Below are positions 6,379 to 13,430 of a stretch of DNA of 13,798 nt, piece after piece. Under the pieces are notes generated by a model, which was not told the DNA's origin, searched no databases, and saw nothing but the letters and a program-made list of their open reading frames with translations. The stretch's first letter is position 1. Each line of letters opens with the position of its first letter. The stretch covers positions 503 through 14,300 of the forward strand of contig JAJXDX010000018.1 of NCBI GenBank assembly GCA_021640185.1, read 5' to 3'. The DNA is from Oscillospiraceae bacterium (GTDB lineage Bacteria; Bacillota; Clostridia; Oscillospirales; Acutalibacteraceae). The translations under genes were made by a program, and so were the position numbers.

Positions 6379-6409
6379 CAGCAGAAACTATACAGATAGG
6401 ATGATCGAA

Positions 6410-7192
6410 ATGGAGCGGATCTTCGATTCTCACGCCCATTATCTGGATGCGGCGTTCGATCCCGACCGCGCGGCGGTGCTGGACGCGCTGCCGCAGCAGG
6501 GCGTCGGCGCGGTGGTGGAGGCGGCCGTCGATGCCGCGTCCGCCAAGCAGGCGCTGCGTCTGGCGGCGCGCTATCCGTATATCCGCGCGGCGGTCGGGAT
6601 CCACCCGGAGGCCGCCGGACGGACGACGGATGATGCGCTGCGCCTGATCCACGATCTGGCGACGGATCCGCTGTGCTGTGCGATCGGCGAGATCGGGCTG
6701 GACTATCATTATCCGGACGGCTGTCCGCGGGACGTGCAGCGGGCATGGTTCTGCCGCCAGCTGGCGCTGGCGAACGAACTGCACCTACCTGTGATCGTGC
6801 ATGACCGTGACGCGCACGAGGATACCTTGGCGATCCTGCGCGAATACCGGCCGCGCGGCGTGCTGCACTGCTTTTCCGGCAGCGTGGAGATGTTGCGCAA
6901 CATCCTAGATCTGGGGATGTCGATCGGTCTGGGCGGCGCGGTCACGTTCAAAAACGCGCGCCGTCCGGCGGCCGTGGCGGCCGCCGTCCCGGCAGACCGC
7001 CTGCTGCTGGAAACGGACGCGCCGTATATGGCGCCGGAGCCGTGCCGCGGGCAGCGCTGCACCTCGGCGCTGATCCGCCACACGGCATCGCGCATCGCCG
7101 AACTGCGCGGCACGTCCGTGGACGAGGTGCTGCGCGATGCCTCCCGCAATGCGGCGGCGCTGTTTGGCTTTTCGGCGCTGCCGTGCCCGTGA
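6410..7192 (+). CDS. TatD family metal-dependent hydrolase (putative DNase)
   Basis: This 260-residue cytoplasmic TIM-barrel amidohydrolase matches the usual TatD length. The expected metal ligands are all present: HxH at His8/His10 (FDSHAHY), Glu94 in GEIGLDYH, His131 in VHDRDAHEDT, His153 in LHCFSG and Asp203 in LETDAPYMAPEP. The family includes Mg-dependent 3'-5' exonucleases with roles in DNA repair and degradation. The start at 6410 is chosen because family members begin just before the DSHAH motif and AGGA (6398-6401) sits eight bases upstream; ATG 6401 would add three residues. Upstream open frame from 6278 lies across the ptsH terminator. The stop overlaps the next gene (GTGA), so translation is coupled. 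The true substrate is unproven. Confidence 0.93.
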   Translation: MERIFDSHAHYLDAAFDPDRAAVLDALPQQGVGAVVEAAVDAASAKQALRLAARYPYIRAAVGIHPEAAGRTTDDALRLIHDLATDPLCCAIGEIGLDYHYPDGCPRDVQRAWFCRQLALANELHLPVIVHDRDAHEDTLAILREYRPRGVLHCFSGSVEMLRNILDLGMSIGLGGAVTFKNARRPAAVAAAVPADRLLLETDAPYMAPEPCRGQRCTSALIRHTASRIAELRGTSVDEVLRDASRNAAALFGFSALPCP

Positions 7193-7716
7193 GCACGCAG
7201 CACCGGGCGGCCGGACCGGCCAAAGACCCGGCCGCCGACCTGATCGTGCATCCGCTGCCGCCGATCTGGGACGAGCGCTCGCGCGTGTTGATCTTGGGGT
7301 CGTTCCCGTCGGTTCGCTCGCGCGCGGACGCGTTTTATTATGCCCATCCGCAAAACCGGTTTTGGCGCGTGCTGGCGGCCGTGTTCGATGCGCCCGTGCC
7401 GCAGGGCGTGCCGGAAAAGACCGCCTTTTTGCATGAACACGGGCTGGCGCTGTGGGACGTGGTCGGTTCGTGCCGGAGCAGCGGCTCGTCCGACAGCTCC
7501 ATCCGGCAGGCGGAGCCGAACCCGGTGGACGAGCTGCTGCGCCGCTGCGGCGCGCAGCGCGTCGCCGTCAACGGCGGCACGGCCGCCCGGCTGTACGACC
7601 GCTATCTGCTGTCCCGCACGGGCCTGCCCGCCGTGCGGCTGCCGTCGACCAGTCCGGCCAATGCGTCATGGTCGCTTGAACGATTGACCGAGGCGTGGCG
7701 CGCCGCGCTTCGCTGA
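7189..7716 (+). CDS. DNA-deoxyinosine (hypoxanthine) glycosylase, UDG superfamily family 6
   Basis: The predicted 175-residue enzyme removes hypoxanthine, the product of adenine deamination, from DNA to start base-excision repair. Family markers are LILGSFPSVRSR (residues 34-45), FYYAHPQNRFW (49-59), HGLALWDVVGSCRSSGSSDSSI in the middle and LPSTSPAN near the C-terminus. Asn56 of HPQNRFW aligns with the catalytic Asn described for the archaeal HDG enzyme. The start is uncertain. The GTG at 7189 overlaps the TatD-family stop but has no good ribosome binding site, while a GTG at 7246 just before the conserved HPLPPIW would give 156 residues. It lies 19 bases before rdgB, whose product removes the matching deaminated triphosphate. 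Confidence 0.88.
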   Translation: MSTQHRAAGPAKDPAADLIVHPLPPIWDERSRVLILGSFPSVRSRADAFYYAHPQNRFWRVLAAVFDAPVPQGVPEKTAFLHEHGLALWDVVGSCRSSGSSDSSIRQAEPNPVDELLRRCGAQRVAVNGGTAARLYDRYLLSRTGLPAVRLPSTSPANASWSLERLTEAWRAALR

Positions 7717-7735
7717 TGAAAGGAAAGGGAACACC

Positions 7736-8323
7736 ATGCAGCTGATCATCGCCACGAACAATGCCCATAAACTGACCGAGATCCGGCAGATCTTGGGCGG
7801 CCGCTTCTCGTCGATCGTGTCCCTGCGCGAGGCCGGGATCGATCACGAAACGGTCGAGGACGGCACCACCTTCATGCAGAACGCCGAAAAGAAAGCACGC
7901 GAGATCGCCGAACTCTCCGGCTGCTGCGCCTTGGCGGACGACAGCGGCCTGTGCGTCGACGCGCTCGACGGCGCACCGGGCGTGTATTCGGCGCGGTTCT
8001 GCGGCGTGCACGGCAACGATCTTGAAAATGACCGCCTGCTGCTCGAGCGCCTGCAGGGCGAGCCGCACCGCGGCGCGCACTTCACCTGCGCCGTCGCGCT
8101 GGTGCGGCCGGACGGCAGCACCCTGCGCGCGGAGGGGCGCGTGTACGGCCTGATCGCCCGCGAGATGACGGGGGAGAACGGCTTCGGCTACGATCCGCTG
8201 TTCTATTTGCCGGACTACGGCTGCACGCTGGCGCAGTTGACGGCGGAGGAGAAAAACGCCGTCAGCCACCGCGGCATCGCGCTGCGCCGCCTGCTCTCGC
8301 TGCTGCCCGAAAACGACCGGTGA
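7736..8323 (+). CDS. rdgB: XTP/dITP diphosphatase RdgB/HAM1
   Basis: This enzyme hydrolyses dITP, ITP and XTP to monophosphates, keeping deaminated purines out of DNA and RNA. The 195-residue length is typical. Motifs include the N-terminal ATNNAHKLTEI (6-16), DDSGLCVDAL (68-77) with metal-binding acidic residues, GVYSARFCG (82-90), the substrate-specificity motif GFGYDPLF (149-156) and the SHRG motif (177-180). AGGAAAGGG precedes the ATG. It follows the deoxyinosine glycosylase in probable operon arrangement. A terminator hairpin overlaps its stop codon. Confidence 0.97.
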   Translation: MQLIIATNNAHKLTEIRQILGGRFSSIVSLREAGIDHETVEDGTTFMQNAEKKAREIAELSGCCALADDSGLCVDALDGAPGVYSARFCGVHGNDLENDRLLLERLQGEPHRGAHFTCAVALVRPDGSTLRAEGRVYGLIAREMTGENGFGYDPLFYLPDYGCTLAQLTAEEKNAVSHRGIALRRLLSLLPENDR

Positions 8324-8335
8324 CGGCCGTTTTTC
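8309..8335 (+). terminator. Terminator overlapping the rdgB stop codon
   Basis: A stem of about 11 bp with one mismatch (8309-8319 with 8324-8335) closes a GTGA loop that contains the rdgB TGA stop. Its descending arm ends in five T residues (8330-8334). It separates rdgB from the TetR-family promoter. Confidence 0.65.
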
Positions 8336-8346
8336 CAAGCGGATAC

Positions 8347-8375
8347 TTGCTTTTCTCGCCCGGATATGGTATGAT
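8347..8375 (+). promoter_or_regulatory. Promoter of the TetR-family gene
   Basis: TTGCTT (8347-8352) and TATGAT (8370-8375) are 17 bp apart, and TGG before the -10 box makes it an extended -10 promoter. GGATAT occurs at 8362 and 8377, flanking the -10 region. A clear palindromic operator is not visible, although TetR regulators often control themselves. Confidence 0.75.
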
Positions 8376-8443
8376 CGGATATAGATAGATAATAAAGCAG
8401 GACAGGAGCCGTCAAAAAAAGACCGAAAAAGGAGCGACGACCT

Positions 8444-9040
8444 ATGCAGACCCCAGAACAGCATATGCAAAAAAAGATCGCCATCATGGAGCGGTGTTAC
8501 GACTGTTATGCGGAGCACGGCCTGACCGGCACGGGTATCCAGCAGCTGGCCGACGCGTGCGGCTGCACGAAGGGAAACTTGTATTCCTACTTCAAAAATC
8601 TGGACGAACTGATCATCGAATCGACCGCCTACTGCATGGCGAAGGTCGAGGACGATTTCATGGCCAAGGCACCGGCCGACCCGAAGGACGTGATGCGCTT
8701 CATCGAGGAAGTGCCGTACTGGACGGCGCGGGAGCACGGCAAAAAATACCGCCTGATGTACCAGATCTATACCCACCCGAAATATATCGAGCACGGCAAG
8801 AAGTTCTTCGAGGGCGTCAACGAGCGCTATACCGCCTACGCTAAGCTGCTCGAGGGCAAGATCGGCATCCCGTACACGGTCATCACGCCGATGATCTTCA
8901 TCCTCGTGCGTGCCTGCGTCCATTATGCGATGTTCGAGGACGAGTATTACCTCAAGCAGCAGCTCGATCTCCTCAAGCAGGGCGTCGAACTGTTCAGTGA
9001 AAAGTACCGTGGGCAGATCCTTGCCGCGGACGGAAAATAA
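8444..9040 (+). CDS. TetR/AcrR family transcriptional regulator
   Basis: This 198-residue, one-component ligand-responsive repressor has the size usual for the family. The N-terminal TetR helix-turn-helix is clear: YAEHGLTGTGIQQLADACG (about residues 22-40), then CTKGNLYSYFKNLDELI (41-57) with the characteristic GxLYxYFxxKxEL pattern. The rest is a helical ligand-binding and dimerisation domain ending in a basic tail. AAAAAGGAG (ending 8434) lies nine bases before the ATG. It has its own promoter after rdgB and converges on the glycoside hydrolase gene. No drug pump or other usual target is adjacent, so its regulon and ligand are unknown; autoregulation is likely but not demonstrated. Confidence 0.94.
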   Translation: MQTPEQHMQKKIAIMERCYDCYAEHGLTGTGIQQLADACGCTKGNLYSYFKNLDELIIESTAYCMAKVEDDFMAKAPADPKDVMRFIEEVPYWTAREHGKKYRLMYQIYTHPKYIEHGKKFFEGVNERYTAYAKLLEGKIGIPYTVITPMIFILVRACVHYAMFEDEYYLKQQLDLLKQGVELFSEKYRGQILAADGK

Positions 9041-9051
9041 CGGATCAAACG

Positions 9052-9090
9052 GCAAAGGCCGCTGCCCACATCGTGGGCAGCGGCCTTTGC
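9052..9090. terminator. Bidirectional terminator hairpin between convergent genes
   Basis: An 18-bp perfect stem (9052-9069 with 9073-9090) closes an ATC loop between the TetR-family stop (9040) and the glycoside hydrolase stop (9108). T tracts are short on both sides (CTTTGCGTT on plus), but the very stable stem in a convergent gap supports a shared terminator. Confidence 0.85.
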
Positions 9091-9107
9091 GTTCGGTTTA
9101 TGGGGTC

Positions 9108-12038
9108 TTACAGCGCCAGACCGTGACGGACGAAGCAATAGCGGCCGTCCCAGTCGGCATTATGTCCGCCGCACCACAGCGGGCTTTCCTCGAAGAACGA
9201 GAACGGGCAGACCACGTACGACTCGCCGCTCTTCAGGTGATGCGGGCCGAGCAGATCGCGCAGGTTGCCGATCATCTCGATCTCGATCGTGTTCTCGCCC
9301 TCGTGCAGCAGACCGTCCAGCGGCAGCTCGTACGGATGCCACAGCACCGCCCCGGCATCCCGGCCGTTGACGCGCACGCGCGTGACGGTGTCGCACCGTT
9401 CGGCAAAGCGCAGGCAGCGCCCGGCACAGTCGGCCGCAGAGAGCGTGACGGTCTTTTTGACCGTCATGCGCCCGGCGAAGAACGGGAAGCCCTGCGGGAC
9501 GATGTCGCCGGGCAGGACGGCGTCCGGCCGGCGCGTGACCGCAAAGCTGCCGTCATAGCGCGTTGCCCGCCGCTCGAGCGGCGTGAACGCGCCCGGCGTG
9601 GTCACGCCGAACTGACCGATCAGGTACACGGCCTCGATCTCCATGTCGTAGGAGAGGAGATTCTTCTGCGATTCGAACACCAGCGCGTCGCGCAGGTTTT
9701 GGTATACCTGCTCGCTCTGGGCGAAGTGCACGCTCATCGTCAGCACGTTCTCGCCCTTGATCAATCGGCCGGTGACCGGCAGCCGGCAGAACGAGCGGTC
9801 GCGATACCAGCCGTCCGGCACGTTGGCGATGGGATGGCCGTTGAGCGTGAACGTAAAGATCTGCGGCGTTTCCGCCACCAGCCAGACCGGGCCGTCCGGG
9901 ATCTCGTCCACCGTGAAGCGGAAGGTCATGTCGACGTCGACCGGACGGCCGAGGGCGCACGCCTCCTCTTGGATGTTGTTGATGTGGCGGTGCGTGCCCA
10001 CCGGCTGCCCGTCGAAGGCATAGTCGCAATAGTCCAGCACCAGTGCGTTCTCGTCGACGGCGGCGATCGTCCACGGCTCGGCCGGATCGAAGGTGAGCGG
10101 GCGCAGCGCCGCGGCGGGCGCGGCGGGCGCAAAACGCTCGTCCGGGAAGGCGAACAGCACGACCGAGCCCATGGCGGGCAGCGTGACCGGGACGTTCAGC
10201 ACGCCGTCCTGCACGGTGTAGGGCAGGGGGATGAGCTTGCCGGTCGCGTCGTCCATGCGGGCGGCGCTGCGCCCGGCGAAGGCGGCGGTGAAGGTGCGCG
10301 CCTCCTCGGCGGAGTTGACGATGTAGATCATCGTGCGGTCGTCAAAATACCGCTCGGTCGAGGCGACGCGTTTGGTGTCGCCGGTCAGGCGCAGCGGGCG
10401 CTCCCGCTGCGGGACGGCGGCGGCCAGCGCCGCCGGATCGGCATGGCGCGGGCAGCCCGCGGCCAGCGCCGCGATGCGCGGATCCGGCTCGCCGTCGATC
10501 AGCTGCGGGATCCGGTCGGCAAACAGCAGCTCGCCGCCTGCGGCGCGGTATTTTTCCAGCAGCTCGACGGTCTCCGCCGACAGCGTCAGCGTATCCGGCA
10601 CGATCACGGTGCGGTAGCTTTGCCGGCCGACGGTCAGGGCGTCGCCCTGCACCGTGCCGTGCTCCCGCAGGATCCGCTCGTCGCCCAGATGATAGGGCAC
10701 CTGCGCGTCGTCCAAGGCGGAGAGCAGCCGGTCGAAGCGCTCGTCCAGATTGTGCAGGCCGCAGTTGTGCGCGTTATCGAAGCACAGCCAGCCGGAGCTC
10801 ATCGGATGGATGACCAGCGTGCCGTACCGGATATCGCCGGTGCGCAGCAGCAGCCCGATGCGGGCGAAATAGTCGTTGAGCGCCTTGTATTCGTCCCACC
10901 ACGGCTGCTGATAGAACAGCGTCGCGGGATAATCGCGCTTGCGGATGCCGCGCAGGCTGTAGCCCTCCAGATGCTGGCAGATCAGGTTGATCCCGCGCAC
11001 CATCTGCCATTCGGCGATCCATTTCAGCTCCTCGAAGCTGACGTCCCAGCCGCACAGGGCGAACGTTTCGCTGACCACGGCGTCCTTCCCGGTCTGGGCG
11101 GCGACGGAGGCCACCTGCACGGGCGTCGTGGACGGCCCGACGCTGCGCCCCAGCCAGTCCATGCCGGGGATGTCCATGTAGGCGTAGCTGGGCATACACG
11201 CGCCGTTGCTGGTCAGCTGGCTCTCCATCGATTCTTCCAGCACCATGTGGCCGGTCAGTTTCGTGCCGTGGGCCCGGCACCAGTCATAGATCTGGTGCAT
11301 ATACGCATCGGTGAACAGGTCGCGCACCGTCTGCCAAAAGCGGAAACGCACATGGGCGCTGTGCGGCGTGTCAAAAAACAGACCGTCCAGCTGCGGCAGC
11401 AGCTCCTCGCCGTAGCGGGCGCGGTATTCGTCCGGCAGGATCAGCGACCACGGGATGCCGTTGCGCGACACCTGCGGCTCGTCGGTGAACAGGCCGCCCA
11501 TCGCGGAAAACTCCTCTTGCCCCAATTCGCGCTCGTACCGCTCGTGCACGGCGTGCAAAAACTCGGCGATCACTGCTTTATCCATCGTGTCGACATAAAA
11601 CGGATTGACGTCATAGTAGAAGTGCAGGGTCTGCTCCCCGTGCGGCAGGTTCGCGATCGTGCGGGGGGTCTGCCGCGGCGCGTCGACGATCTCGTAACGC
11701 AGATATTTCTGCTGGTACTGCTCGCCCATGCCGTTGACGGCGCCTGCGCCAAAGCCGCTGGGCCAGCCGTCCTCGTCATAGCCCCACGCGGACATCCCGC
11801 GCTTTTTGCCCTCGTCGATGCCGCAGCGGACGTTGTCCATCCATTCCTTGCCCATGTACGGCGTTTGCAGGCCGCCGCGGGCGTGCATGAAGTAGCCGCC
11901 AAGCCCTGCCTCGTCCATCATGGCGATCTGCTGTGCCGACGTTTCGACGTCCAGCTTCTCGTTCCATGACCAGAACGGCAGCGGGCGGTATTCCTTCGGC
12001 GGGTCCTGCAGCAGTTTTTCCAGATCTGGCAATGTCAT
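9108..12038 (-). CDS. GH106-like glycoside hydrolase (putative alpha-L-rhamnosidase-type)
   Basis: This 976-residue protein resembles the large clostridial glycosyl hydrolases grouped with GH106 alpha-L-rhamnosidases. FWSWN (22-26) and GGYFMHARGGL (47-57) begin the catalytic TIM barrel, followed by GYDEDGWPSGFGAG, GLFTDEPQ, SETFALCGWDVSFEELKWI and CQHLEGYSLRGIRKRDYP. A middle Rossmann-like domain holds TVIVPDTLTLSAETVELLEKY and GGELLFADRIP. The C-terminal third has two beta-sandwich, sugar-binding-like parts (FTLNGHPIANVPDG; RVRVNGRDAGAVLWHPYELP; GENTIEIEM). No signal peptide or membrane anchor is seen, so it should act in the cytoplasm on imported oligosaccharides. The start at 12038 follows GAGG by eight bases; ATG 12080 is excluded because it overlaps the -10 box. 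The family is well supported; the exact sugar is inference. Confidence 0.88.
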   Translation of the reverse strand: MTLPDLEKLLQDPPKEYRPLPFWSWNEKLDVETSAQQIAMMDEAGLGGYFMHARGGLQTPYMGKEWMDNVRCGIDEGKKRGMSAWGYDEDGWPSGFGAGAVNGMGEQYQQKYLRYEIVDAPRQTPRTIANLPHGEQTLHFYYDVNPFYVDTMDKAVIAEFLHAVHERYERELGQEEFSAMGGLFTDEPQVSRNGIPWSLILPDEYRARYGEELLPQLDGLFFDTPHSAHVRFRFWQTVRDLFTDAYMHQIYDWCRAHGTKLTGHMVLEESMESQLTSNGACMPSYAYMDIPGMDWLGRSVGPSTTPVQVASVAAQTGKDAVVSETFALCGWDVSFEELKWIAEWQMVRGINLICQHLEGYSLRGIRKRDYPATLFYQQPWWDEYKALNDYFARIGLLLRTGDIRYGTLVIHPMSSGWLCFDNAHNCGLHNLDERFDRLLSALDDAQVPYHLGDERILREHGTVQGDALTVGRQSYRTVIVPDTLTLSAETVELLEKYRAAGGELLFADRIPQLIDGEPDPRIAALAAGCPRHADPAALAAAVPQRERPLRLTGDTKRVASTERYFDDRTMIYIVNSAEEARTFTAAFAGRSAARMDDATGKLIPLPYTVQDGVLNVPVTLPAMGSVVLFAFPDERFAPAAPAAALRPLTFDPAEPWTIAAVDENALVLDYCDYAFDGQPVGTHRHINNIQEEACALGRPVDVDMTFRFTVDEIPDGPVWLVAETPQIFTFTLNGHPIANVPDGWYRDRSFCRLPVTGRLIKGENVLTMSVHFAQSEQVYQNLRDALVFESQKNLLSYDMEIEAVYLIGQFGVTTPGAFTPLERRATRYDGSFAVTRRPDAVLPGDIVPQGFPFFAGRMTVKKTVTLSAADCAGRCLRFAERCDTVTRVRVNGRDAGAVLWHPYELPLDGLLHEGENTIEIEMIGNLRDLLGPHHLKSGESYVVCPFSFFEESPLWCGGHNADWDGRYCFVRHGLAL

Positions 12039-12046
12039 CCCTCTTT

Positions 12047-12063
12047 CCTCGGCCGTGCGGCCG
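12047..12063 (-). promoter_or_regulatory. Leader hairpin abutting the ribosome binding site of the glycoside hydrolase
   Basis: On the minus strand a 5-bp stem CGGCC/GGCCG (12063-12059 with 12054-12050, GCAC loop) ends at the first base of the Shine-Dalgarno GAGG (12050-12047), which lies eight bases before the ATG at 12038. The stem could limit ribosome access or simply be a chance GC palindrome. Confidence 0.4.
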
Positions 12064-12078
12064 TATCTTTTCTCTCCC

Positions 12079-12106
12079 ATTATAGCAGGATATTCTCGGC
12101 TGTCAA
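12079..12106 (-). promoter_or_regulatory. Consensus extended -10 promoter of the glycoside hydrolase
   Basis: On the minus strand a perfect TTGACA (12106-12101) and a perfect TATAAT (12084-12079) are 16 bp apart. TGC before the -10 box makes it an extended -10 promoter. Transcription should start near 12072, giving a leader of about 34 bases. The -10 box overlaps an in-frame upstream ATG, which fixes the start of translation at 12038. Confidence 0.92.
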
Positions 12107-12111
12107 TGCCG

Positions 12112-12179
12112 TGGATGGGATAAAATCGAACGGCATAGCATAAAATGATCGGCACAGCATAATAAGGTAACAGGCATAA
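12112..12179 (-). repeat. Iterated TTATGC boxes upstream of the glycoside hydrolase promoter
   Basis: Reading the minus strand, TTATGCTGTGCC (12162-12151) and TTATGCTATGCC (12143-12132) match at 11 of 12 bases, 19 bp apart. A further TTATGC starts at 12179, 17 bp before the first. A degenerate copy (TTATCCCATCCA) starts at 12123, 20 bp after the second. Repeats spaced near two helical turns just upstream of a -35 box look like regulator sites. No regulator is known; the most distal box lies in the U tract of the neighbouring terminator. Confidence 0.55.
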
Positions 12180-12207
12180 AAATATCCCGCGGCATGACGC
12201 CGCGGGA
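12178..12207 (-). terminator. Rho-independent terminator after the Nudix-membrane protein pair
   Basis: On the minus strand a 9-bp perfect GC-rich stem (12207-12199 with 12193-12185, GTCAT loop) is followed by TATTTTT (12184-12178). It lies 16 bases after the stop of the membrane protein gene. Confidence 0.92.
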
Positions 12208-12222
12208 CATTTGCCGGCCGGG

Positions 12223-12843
12223 TCATTCCGGCCGCTGGCGTTCTTCCTTTTCGCGGGCGCGGCGGACGCTGCGCTTTTCGCGCCGCGGCAGGCCGGCACC
12301 GGCCTCGCCCCCGGCGAACTCCGTCAGGCCGATCGTGCTGCCGCTGTCGCGGAACAGCGGCTTGCCGCCAAGGTCGTAGCGCGTCGTTTCGCCGCCCATG
12401 TCGCGGCGGCGGCGCGCCGCGGCATTGACCGGCAGCTGCAGCAGCGCCGCAGCGGCGATCAGCACGCCGACCAAGCTGACGCTGTAGTGGCGGCAGATCA
12501 GCTTCCACACGCTCAGCCCCTGATCGGCGCCGCTGGAGGCGATGCGCACGGGGAACTCGTTTTGCAGCGACATGGCCACGATCACGGCGGCCACCGCACC
12601 GGCGGCCGCTATGGCGACGGCCAGCAGCGGCAGGCGGTCACGCTCGGCCAAAACGGCGAACAGCACGATCGCTGCCACATAGACGACGGGGATGCCGATC
12701 CACACCGGCAGCAGCCACGGCTGCTTTTCGGGCAGCGTCGGGCTGTTCGTCACCACGCCGTAGATCGCGAGGGCTTGCAGGGCAGACAGGATCACCAGCA
12801 GGATGCCGGCGATCCACAGGATGGTTTTTGATGCGGTGCGCAT
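12223..12843 (-). CDS. Hypothetical four-helix membrane protein
   Basis: I do not recognise the family. The 206-residue protein has about four hydrophobic helices: residues 8-30, 44-66, 71-93 and about 119-140. An Arg-rich stretch (RRRRDMGG, from about 144) and a polar, strongly basic C-terminal tail of some 60 residues ending in KEERQRPE follow, probably cytoplasmic. There is no cleavable signal sequence and no catalytic motif I can identify. AAGGAGG lies seven bases upstream of the ATG and overlaps the end of the Nudix gene; the Nudix stop is two bases before this ATG, so the two are surely co-transcribed and coupled. A terminator follows directly. It could be a small integral membrane protein of unknown role; linkage to Nudix does not define it. 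Confidence 0.85.
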   Translation of the reverse strand: MRTASKTILWIAGILLVILSALQALAIYGVVTNSPTLPEKQPWLLPVWIGIPVVYVAAIVLFAVLAERDRLPLLAVAIAAAGAVAAVIVAMSLQNEFPVRIASSGADQGLSVWKLICRHYSVSLVGVLIAAAALLQLPVNAAARRRRDMGGETTRYDLGGKPLFRDSGSTIGLTEFAGGEAGAGLPRREKRSVRRAREKEERQRPE

Positions 12844-12845
12844 GG

Positions 12846-13394
12846 TCAGTCCTCCTTATGCTGCTGCAGATACCGCTGCGCTTTGAGCAGAGCGATCTGC
12901 GTTTTGGCGTCCGGCAGTTCGCCGTTCTCCACGGCCGCGACCAGTTCGTCCAGCGGCCGGCGCTCGGCGGCCAAAAATTCGTCGTCGTCCGGGTGCGCCT
13001 CGACGGGGCGCAGCCCCGTGGCCAAAAACAGCCAGATCACCTCGTCGGTGTAGCCGGGCGAGGGGTATAGGCTGCCCAGCGGGATGAACCGCTCGGCGGT
13101 CATGCCCGTTTCCTCGGCCAGCTCCCGCCGCCCGGTGGTCAGCGGATCCTCGCCGGGGTCGCGTTTCCCGGCCGGGATCTCGGTCACGACCTGACGGTAG
13201 GCATACCGGAACTGCCGTACCAGCAGCACCTGCCGATCCTCCGTCAGCGCGACGACGCCGACGCCGCCGGGATGGCGGACATATTCCCGCGTGGAGGTGC
13301 GGCCGTTCGGCAGCTCTACGCTGTCGCGGCGCACGTCGAGCAGCCGCCCGCGGAAGGCCTGCTCCTCGGCGATCGTTTTTTCCGTCAGATCCAT
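12846..13394 (-). CDS. Nudix hydrolase, ADP-ribose pyrophosphatase type
   Basis: This 182-residue cytoplasmic enzyme likely splits ADP-ribose (or a related nucleoside diphosphate sugar) into AMP and a sugar phosphate. The 23-residue Nudix box at 76-98 fits GX5EX7REUXEEXGU fully (Gly76, Glu82, Arg90-Glu91, Glu94-Glu95, Gly97). YPSPGYTDEVIWLFLA downstream of the box is the pattern of ADPRases (NudF/YqkG). The N-terminal strand region (LLDVRRDSVELPNG) is also typical. The ATG at 13394 is chosen for the GAAAGGAG seven bases upstream; the open frame back to 13448 would cross into the divergent gene. It precedes a membrane protein gene with a two-base gap. Its promoter is not evident in the 36-base divergent gap and may lie inside the neighbour. 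Confidence 0.95.
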   Translation of the reverse strand: MDLTEKTIAEEQAFRGRLLDVRRDSVELPNGRTSTREYVRHPGGVGVVALTEDRQVLLVRQFRYAYRQVVTEIPAGKRDPGEDPLTTGRRELAEETGMTAERFIPLGSLYPSPGYTDEVIWLFLATGLRPVEAHPDDDEFLAAERRPLDELVAAVENGELPDAKTQIALLKAQRYLQQHKED

Positions 13395-13402
13395 GATATA
13401 CT
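13394..13402 (+). promoter_or_regulatory. Possible extended -10 element for the M14 peptidase gene
   Basis: TGATATACT (TGn followed by TATACT, five of six matches) overlaps the start codon region of the divergent Nudix gene. Transcription would begin near 13409, about 20 bases before the peptidase ATG. There is no good -35 box, although T-rich sequence is present near 13376-13381. Tentative. Confidence 0.35.
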
Positions 13403-13430
13403 CCTTTCGGATATAAAGGTGGGGGCATAG

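Noticed and set aside
6278..6409. Longer N-terminus for the TatD-family protein from 6278.
   Set aside because: It would run through the ptsH terminator and lacks family similarity; TatD proteins begin just before the DSHAH motif.
8341..8400. TetR operator in the GGATAT repeats around the TetR-family promoter.
   Set aside because: The repeats are direct, short and unevenly spaced, whereas TetR operators are usually palindromic; no convincing inverted repeat was found.
8910..11969. A plus-strand open frame of 1019 residues lying opposite the glycoside hydrolase and the end of the TetR-family gene.
   Set aside because: Its translation is Arg/Gln/His/Val-rich with no recognisable domain. Strong GC bias at third codon positions of the real minus-strand gene removes stop codons opposite it. 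The minus-strand product has clear family motifs.
12039..12299. Upstream starts for the glycoside hydrolase (ATG 12080 or further back to 12299).
   Set aside because: The TATAAT of a perfect promoter overlaps ATG 12080, so these codons precede the transcription start; the longer frame also crosses the terminator of the membrane protein gene.
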